Shown: piece by piece, positions 7,072-11,350 of the stretch
How the letters are laid out: every line of letters begins with the position of its first letter
Numbering within the stretch: the first letter of the stretch is position 1
Assembly: GCA_026397855.1 (NCBI GenBank)
Contig: JAPLUA010000395.1
Coordinates: forward strand, 1-11,350
DNA length: 11,350 nt
DNA from: Verrucomicrobiota bacterium
Lineage (GTDB): Bacteria > Verrucomicrobiota > Verrucomicrobiia > Limisphaerales > UBA8199
Direction of reading: 5' to 3'
Notes under the pieces: generated by a model
Told to the model about the DNA's origin: nothing
The model's database searches: none
The model's input: the letters and a program-made list of their open reading frames with translations, nothing else
Position numbers and translations under genes: made by a program

Positions 7072-8070
7072 TCACCTTGTCTGCGGGCTTCCCTCGGTGT
7101 ATCGGGTGCGGCTGGGCGGCTCAAGGTAGCGATAGGGGTTGCCGGGGTTATCGTTCGCATAGGCGTAGGCGTCCCTGTGATCGAGGAAGAACCGAACCGA
7201 CTCCACCGGGATGGCAAAGCCCAGACCCTCGCCGGCGGTGGCCTTCATATTGGTGACCCCGACTACTTCGCCGCCCAGGTTGAAAAGCGGGCCGCCGCTG
7301 TTGCCGGGATTGATCTGGGCCGTGGTCTGCAAATACAGCGCCCCCGCCATCTCTCGCGTCTTGGTGCTCAGGATCCCTTCCGTGACGGTGCGCTCCAGAC
7401 CCAGGGGACTGCCGATGGCGAAGACCTTCTCACCCACGGACAGGGCATCGGCAGACCCCAGCGCAACCCACTTGAACCTGGGAGCGCCCGTGTCATCCAC
7501 CTTGAGCAGGGCCAGGTCCGCGAACTTGTTCAGAGCGATGATCCGCACCTGCTTGTAGCTCTTGCGGTCAAGCTGGCCATCCTTCTGGTGGTAAACCTCG
7601 ATCGAAATCTGGGTCTCACTCTCAATGACGTGGAAGTTGGTGATGAGGAAGCCGTCCTCGTTGATAAAGAACCCTGACCCCAGCCCGCCCGGTGTGCGCA
7701 CCTGCACCACAGCCTCGCCGAGCTGCTTCACCAGTTCGAGCACGGTGTGGACGGTGGCGGGTTTGCGGGGAGCCGAGTAAAAACCCGTGGGGGCCTCAGT
7801 AGAGCTCCCCGCGTCCGGGACGGGAGTGCTCTTCGCCGCAGCCGTGGACTTGCCGCCGGTAGCCGGGGGTTCATTCCTGGTAATCTTTACGACCTGGTTG
7901 CGCGGGATAACCAGGACGGTATAGCCGACATCCACGGCAATCTGGTCGGATTTCTCGGCGAGGACCTTCCCGACAATGGCTGCTTTGTCCTTCAGTTGAA
8001 TGGTATCGGCGCAGACAAGCTGCAAGCTGCAACCAATGAGGGCCAAAGGCAAAAGCCGCTGTCTTATCAT
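7072..8070 (-). CDS. Exported trypsin-like serine protease (S1C/HtrA-type, no PDZ)
   Basis: A 332-residue exported serine endopeptidase. The N-terminus MIRQRLLPLALIGCSLQLVCA is a signal peptide. It could be cut after VCA (residue 21), or lipidated at C14, since LIGC fits a lipobox. Residues 22-65 form a small domain (DTIQLKDKAAIVGKV, then VGYTVLVIPRNQVVKI) that precedes proteases and other exported proteins in this phylum. A Ser/Thr/Ala/Pro linker (about 68-105) follows. The trypsin-like fold has the complete triad H147 (TNFHV), D185 (FADLALLKV) and S258 (NPGNSGGPL). The substrate-pocket segment GEGLGFAIPVESV is typical of DegP/HtrA. The PDZ domains of classical DegP are missing; the chain ends about 75 residues after the serine with a polar tail. 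It is the first gene of the minus-strand operon, with the next start 18 bp on. A periplasmic quality-control or signal-cleaving role is inferred. Confidence 0.93.
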   Translation of the reverse strand: MIRQRLLPLALIGCSLQLVCADTIQLKDKAAIVGKVLAEKSDQIAVDVGYTVLVIPRNQVVKITRNEPPATGGKSTAAAKSTPVPDAGSSTEAPTGFYSAPRKPATVHTVLELVKQLGEAVVQVRTPGGLGSGFFINEDGFLITNFHVIESETQISIEVYHQKDGQLDRKSYKQVRIIALNKFADLALLKVDDTGAPRFKWVALGSADALSVGEKVFAIGSPLGLERTVTEGILSTKTREMAGALYLQTTAQINPGNSGGPLFNLGGEVVGVTNMKATAGEGLGFAIPVESVRFFLDHRDAYAYANDNPGNPYRYLEPPSRTRYTEGSPQTR

Positions 8071-8303
8071 GGGCTGAACTTACCGGAGTCGCAGGGATTT
8101 GACAAGCCGACAGCCTGACCGGCCGCCAGTTCGACAGCGGGTGCCTCTTCGCCGATGTGGAGGTGGATTACCCCCGCGCGGCTGCCGAGGCTGCCATTTT
8201 TCGCCCTAATCCGTTCTTTTTGCAGCGCGGTCCGAGGCGAAAAGTGCTGTGAATTGACCTAAAATAGCATGTCGCCCCGGTCCTTTTGTGTTAATGCTGG
8301 CGC
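8071..8303. other. Divergent intergenic region between the sensor operon and the galactosidase side
   Basis: This 233-bp gap must hold the promoter of the minus-strand operon starting at 8070 and probably one for the plus-strand genes from 8304. No convincing -35/-10 pair at 16-18 bp spacing is visible on either strand. The only AT-rich patch is around 8253-8270 (TTGACCTAAAATAGCAT). A plus-strand open frame without a start codon (8103-8252) has protein-like composition (for example FADVEVDYPRAAAEAAIFRP). It could be a remnant, but I do not recognise it. No tRNA, riboswitch or strong hairpin was seen. Confidence 0.5.
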
Positions 8304-8510
8304 ATGATGAAGGTCAATTTGACGGAGAGGATCGTCTTGGTGACGGGAGCCGCCGGCGGTTTGGACCGTGGGATTACGGCCGCGCTGGCAGCAAGCGGCG
8401 TGCGGGTGGTTGTCGCCGACATTAACCTCAATGCGGCCCGGGAAGCCGCTTCCAGGGGCTGGGTGAAGCCTACCGCCCCCTCTCCCATGGAGTGCCTTTT
8501 GACTACGTAA
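8304..8510 (+). pseudogene. Truncated short-chain dehydrogenase (SDR) N-terminus
   Basis: A 68-codon frame encodes only the first beta-alpha-beta unit of an SDR Rossmann fold. It has the NAD(P)-binding glycine motif region (IVLVTGAAGGLDRGI), a second strand ending in an acidic residue (VRVVVADINL, which in the family favours NAD), and the start of the next helix. An intact SDR is about 250 residues with a catalytic Tyr-x-x-x-Lys. Here the homology stops at about residue 50 and an unrelated tail ends at TAA 8508-8510. The third glycine of TGxxxGxG is Asp. Together these indicate a decayed remnant that cannot be an enzyme. ATG codons at 8304 and 8307 both lack a good ribosome binding site. It ends 4 nt before the galactosidase ATG, so if still translated it could couple to that gene, but residual homology with no function is more likely. 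Confidence 0.7.
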
Positions 8511-8514
8511 AACA

Positions 8515-11019
8515 ATGAGAATACTAAAGCCAATCCTGCCCCTTATCCTGCTGCTCGTCACCCTGACCGCCCGGGCCGCGAATGTCGCCCCCTCACCCTC
8601 CGAGCTGGCCGAGGCGCGCCGCTGGACGGCGGCGAAGTTCGAGGGCGTGCAACCGGAGGCCGCCGCCGAGCCCGCCCTGGTGGTGATTGCCAATCACGGC
8701 CCGGTGCAGAAGAACACCCGGGGCGGTCGGTCGATGCATATCACGGACAAGGAATACACTCGCGGCCTCTACTGCCATGCCCCCAGCAAGCTCGTCGTCC
8801 GGTTGCCCGGGCCCGGTGCCCGGTTCTCCGCCGTCGTGGGCGTGGACAGCAACGACAACACCAGCGGCGGGCGGGGCAGCGTGGACTTCTCGGTAAAAGT
8901 GGGCGGGGATGAGAAGTTCCGCTCCGACGTGATGCGCGAAGGCATGCCCGGCAAGCCGGTCCTGGTGGAATTGGATGGGGCAAAGGAGTTTGTGCTGCAG
9001 ATCGAGGAGACGCCGGACGGCAACGCCTGCGACCAGGCGGACTGGGTGGATGCCAGGATCACCCTCAAGGACGGGAGCGAACTCTGGCTGGCCGACCTCC
9101 CATTGCGTGACGGGGAGCGAGCGCCCTGCACCACGGAGGCGCCATTCTCATTTGTCTATGACGGCAAAGCCTCGGCTGACCTGCTCAAGAAATGGCCCTG
9201 CCAGCGGACGACGCGGAAACTGGATGCGCAGCGCACGGAGCGCGCCACGGTTTGGACCGATCCCGGGACCGGCCTGCAGGTGAGCTGCGCGGGGGTCGAG
9301 TATGCGGACTTTCCGATCGTGGAGTGGGTGGTGCGTTTCAAGAACACCGGGGCCGGCGACACCCCGATCCTCTCCGACATCCAGGGGGTGGACCTCCGGT
9401 TGCGGCGGGCCGGTTCGGGCGAGTTTGTGCTCAACCATCACGAGGGCGATAGTTGCAGCCCGAACAGCTACGCACCGCGCCAGTTGACCCTGAGCCCGAA
9501 GTCCGAGCATCGCTTCGCGCCCGCGGGCGGGCGGCCGACCAGCGTGGGCTTCCCCTACTTCAACCTCGAATGGTCCGGCGAAGGGCTCATCGTCGTCATC
9601 GGCTGGCCCGGCCAGTGGTCGGCGCAGTTCACGCGCGACGCCGGCGACAGCCTGCGTGTGCGCGGCGGGCAGGAGTTGACGCGGTTCAAGCTGCACCCGG
9701 GGGAAGAGGCGCGCTCGCCGCTGATCGCCTTGCAGTTCTGGCAAGGCGACCGCGTGCGGGCGCAGAATCTCTGGCGGCGCTGGATGCTTGCGCACAACCT
9801 GCCTCGCACCCGCGACGGCAAGCTGCCGCCCCCCATTCTCAGCTCATGCGGCGGCGGCTTCTTTCCCGGCCTCAAGACCAGCGAGGCGGGCGAGCGGCAG
9901 TTCATCACGGCCTTTGCGGAAGCGGGCATCAAGCTCGATTACTGGTGGACCGATGCCGGCTGGTATCCCTGTCCCGACTGGCCGCAAATCGGCACTTGGA
10001 CGCCCGACCCGGTCCGCTACCCGAACGGGTTCCGGCCCGTTAGCGATCTGGCCCACGCGAAAGGCATGGGGCTGATCGTCTGGTTCGAGCCGGAGCGGGT
10101 GACACCGGGCACGTTCCTCTACACCAATAATCCCGCCTGGCTGCTGGGCCGCGACGGGGAGCAGAAGCTGCTGAATCTCGGCAATGCCGACGCGCGCCGC
10201 TGGCTGACCGATCACGTGGATGCGATGCTCACGCGCGATGGCATTGACCTCTACCGGCAGGATTTCAACGTGGATCCGCTCCCCTATTGGCGCGCGGCCG
10301 ATGCGCCGGACCGGCAGGGCCTGGCGGAGATGCGCCATCTTGAAGGTTACCTGGCTTACTGGGACGAGCTGCGCCGGCGGCACCCGGGCCTGCTGATTGA
10401 CAGTTGCGCCTCGGGCGGCCGGCGCAACGACCTGGAATCCCTCCGGCGCTCGATACCCCTCCTGCGCAGCGACTACCAGGCCTTCGACGGCAACCCGGCT
10501 TTTGCCCCGGGCAACCAGGGCCACACCTACGGCCTCTCCTCGTGGATTCCCTACTACGGGCACGGGGCCTACTTCAATGACCGGGACTTCCTGTACTCGG
10601 TGCGAAGCTACCTTTCGCCCGCGTTCGGCCTCTGCGCGGACGTGCGCAACCCGGGCGTGGATTGGGCCGTGATGCGCCGCGTCGCCAGCCAGTGGCACCA
10701 GATCGCGGATTCCATGCTGGGCGATTTCTACCCGCTGACCTCCTACCAGTTGAACGAGGAGCTGTGGCTGGCCTGGCAATTCGACGTGCCCGACCGGCGC
10801 AAAGGCATTGTGCAGGTCTTCCGCCGCGCCGGCAGCAGCTACGAGGCCGCCCGCTTCAAGCTCCGCAACCTTGACCCGGCGGCCACCTACGTGGTGACCG
10901 ATCTCGACCAGCCCGAGGCGGCGCAGGAATTAAGCGGCCGCGAATTGCTCGATCGGGGGCTGCTGGTCAGTTCGCCTGGCCAGCCCTCGGCCCGTATCAT
11001 CACCTACCAGGCCAGGTGA
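8515..11019 (+). CDS. Exported alpha-galactosidase (NPCBM + GH36-type)
   Basis: An 834-residue exported glycosidase that most likely releases terminal alpha-linked galactose from oligo- or polysaccharides. Order: signal peptide (about 1-22, LPLILLLVTLTARA); NPCBM carbohydrate-associated domain (about 45-182, with GLYCHAPS, ARFSAVVGVD and ADWVDARI); a beta-sandwich like the GH36 N-terminal domain (about 195-430); catalytic (beta/alpha)8 barrel (about 439-740) and a C-terminal beta domain. Barrel landmarks are YWWTDAGWY, WFEPERV (from W523), the predicted nucleophile D583 in YRQDFN, CASGGRRND (from C631), and the predicted acid/base D653 in LLRSDYQAFD, all in family order. The nucleophile motif is RQDFN rather than the textbook K-W-D-x-N of GH36, so the subfamily and exact specificity (galactose or N-acetylgalactosamine) are unsettled. 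ATG 8515 is chosen because it starts the signal peptide directly; no clear ribosome binding site is present. The gene is intact. Confidence 0.94.
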   Translation: MRILKPILPLILLLVTLTARAANVAPSPSELAEARRWTAAKFEGVQPEAAAEPALVVIANHGPVQKNTRGGRSMHITDKEYTRGLYCHAPSKLVVRLPGPGARFSAVVGVDSNDNTSGGRGSVDFSVKVGGDEKFRSDVMREGMPGKPVLVELDGAKEFVLQIEETPDGNACDQADWVDARITLKDGSELWLADLPLRDGERAPCTTEAPFSFVYDGKASADLLKKWPCQRTTRKLDAQRTERATVWTDPGTGLQVSCAGVEYADFPIVEWVVRFKNTGAGDTPILSDIQGVDLRLRRAGSGEFVLNHHEGDSCSPNSYAPRQLTLSPKSEHRFAPAGGRPTSVGFPYFNLEWSGEGLIVVIGWPGQWSAQFTRDAGDSLRVRGGQELTRFKLHPGEEARSPLIALQFWQGDRVRAQNLWRRWMLAHNLPRTRDGKLPPPILSSCGGGFFPGLKTSEAGERQFITAFAEAGIKLDYWWTDAGWYPCPDWPQIGTWTPDPVRYPNGFRPVSDLAHAKGMGLIVWFEPERVTPGTFLYTNNPAWLLGRDGEQKLLNLGNADARRWLTDHVDAMLTRDGIDLYRQDFNVDPLPYWRAADAPDRQGLAEMRHLEGYLAYWDELRRRHPGLLIDSCASGGRRNDLESLRRSIPLLRSDYQAFDGNPAFAPGNQGHTYGLSSWIPYYGHGAYFNDRDFLYSVRSYLSPAFGLCADVRNPGVDWAVMRRVASQWHQIADSMLGDFYPLTSYQLNEELWLAWQFDVPDRRKGIVQVFRRAGSSYEAARFKLRNLDPAATYVVTDLDQPEAAQELSGRELLDRGLLVSSPGQPSARIITYQAR

Positions 11020-11020
11020 T

Positions 11021-11350
11021 TCACGGGTGCACGGTCCGGTAATACCGGGCTGGAGTGTTCTGGGGGAGCTCATCCGTCACCTCGAACTGCCCGTCCCCGC
11101 CGGCCGTGGCGTATTTCAGAAAGGACCATGTGCCCGATGGTGACTCGGCGTATTGCACGGTATAGACATAGTTCGGGATGCCGGCAAAAGTCACCCTGAA
11201 CATCCCGCCGGAGTAGCTCGGACCTGAAACCACATTCGGAGATACCCCGCCGTTCGCTGTCACGGTCACTGTCACAGTCCCGACGGCCGTCCCGCCGTTC
11301 CCATCGCTGACCGTGAAGGTGTAGCTGTCGGTGCCTGTAAAGTCCTGGGG
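11021..11350 (-). CDS. Cadherin/Ig-like surface protein, C-terminal end (enters from right edge)
   Basis: The last 109 codons of a protein that continues beyond 11350. At the edge, DFTGTDSYTFTVSDGNGG followed by TVTVTVTANGG is the end of a cadherin-like/Ig-like bacterial repeat, the kind that occurs in tandem in very large secreted adhesins. The final roughly 70 residues (GGMFRVTFAGIPNYVYTVQY, then a Trp-containing strand and YYRTVHP at the very end) form a beta-rich C-terminal module. I recognise it as common at the ends of Verrucomicrobiota extracellular proteins, probably a surface-anchoring or sorting module. The stop (TGA, 11021-11023) is one base from the opposing galactosidase stop. 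The N-terminus, repeat number and any signal peptide lie outside the window. A function in adhesion or in the extracellular matrix is inferred only from the repeat type. Confidence 0.88.
   Translation of the reverse strand, partial: PQDFTGTDSYTFTVSDGNGGTAVGTVTVTVTANGGVSPNVVSGPSYSGGMFRVTFAGIPNYVYTVQYAESPSGTWSFLKYATAGGDGQFEVTDELPQNTPARYYRTVHP

Noticed and set aside
8253..8270. Sigma-70 promoter at TTGACCTAAAAT
   Set aside because: The -35-like and -10-like hexamers are directly adjacent, and no hexamer pair with 16-18 bp spacing was found.
9844..10779. 311-codon minus-strand frame within the galactosidase
   Set aside because: It overlaps the catalytic barrel, whose motifs are clear on the plus strand; no start context or domain.

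Overview
This is a GC-rich bacterial window that most resembles Verrucomicrobiota, probably the Limisphaerales/Pedosphaera group. The grounds are a sensor kinase with a long Reg_prop propeller, an NPCBM-fused family 36-type glycosidase, a cadherin-like surface protein with a C-terminal domain common in that phylum, and intergenic palindromes. The phylum is an inference from protein style; there is no rRNA marker here.

Layout. 1-204 (minus) is the N-terminus of an FHA-domain protein cut by the window edge. 205-840 has no convincing gene and is a repeat island. It holds a 131-bp inverted repeat (294-424) and a much larger imperfect palindrome (about 436-809, centre nt 622) whose 129-bp core (558-686) is nearly perfect. 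840-1089 carries what looks like decayed coding sequence on the plus strand. It runs into the damaged 3' end of a response-regulator gene.

1057-8070 (all minus) reads as one four-gene operon, transcribed right to left: a trypsin-like (HtrA-type, PDZ-less) exported protease (7072-8070); a large exported protein of unknown function (4918-7053); a sensor histidine kinase with a 13-14 repeat propeller, Y_Y_Y domain, one membrane helix and a HisKA_3/HATPase core (1811-4900); and a NarL/LuxR-type response regulator (1057-1692). The first three genes are 17-18 bp apart. The protease and unknown protein would act in the periplasm or envelope, where the kinase propeller also sits, so they are plausible signal generators or targets. 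This linkage is the best candidate here for an undescribed system. The regulator's last DNA-binding helix appears to be lost, so the system's output may be damaged.

8071-8303 is the divergent intergenic region. 8304-8510 (plus) is a truncated short-chain dehydrogenase N-terminus ending 4 nt before an intact exported NPCBM/GH36-type alpha-galactosidase (8515-11019, plus). 11021-11350 (minus) is the C-terminal end of a large cadherin/Ig-like surface protein that enters from the right. Its stop codon is one base from the galactosidase stop codon.
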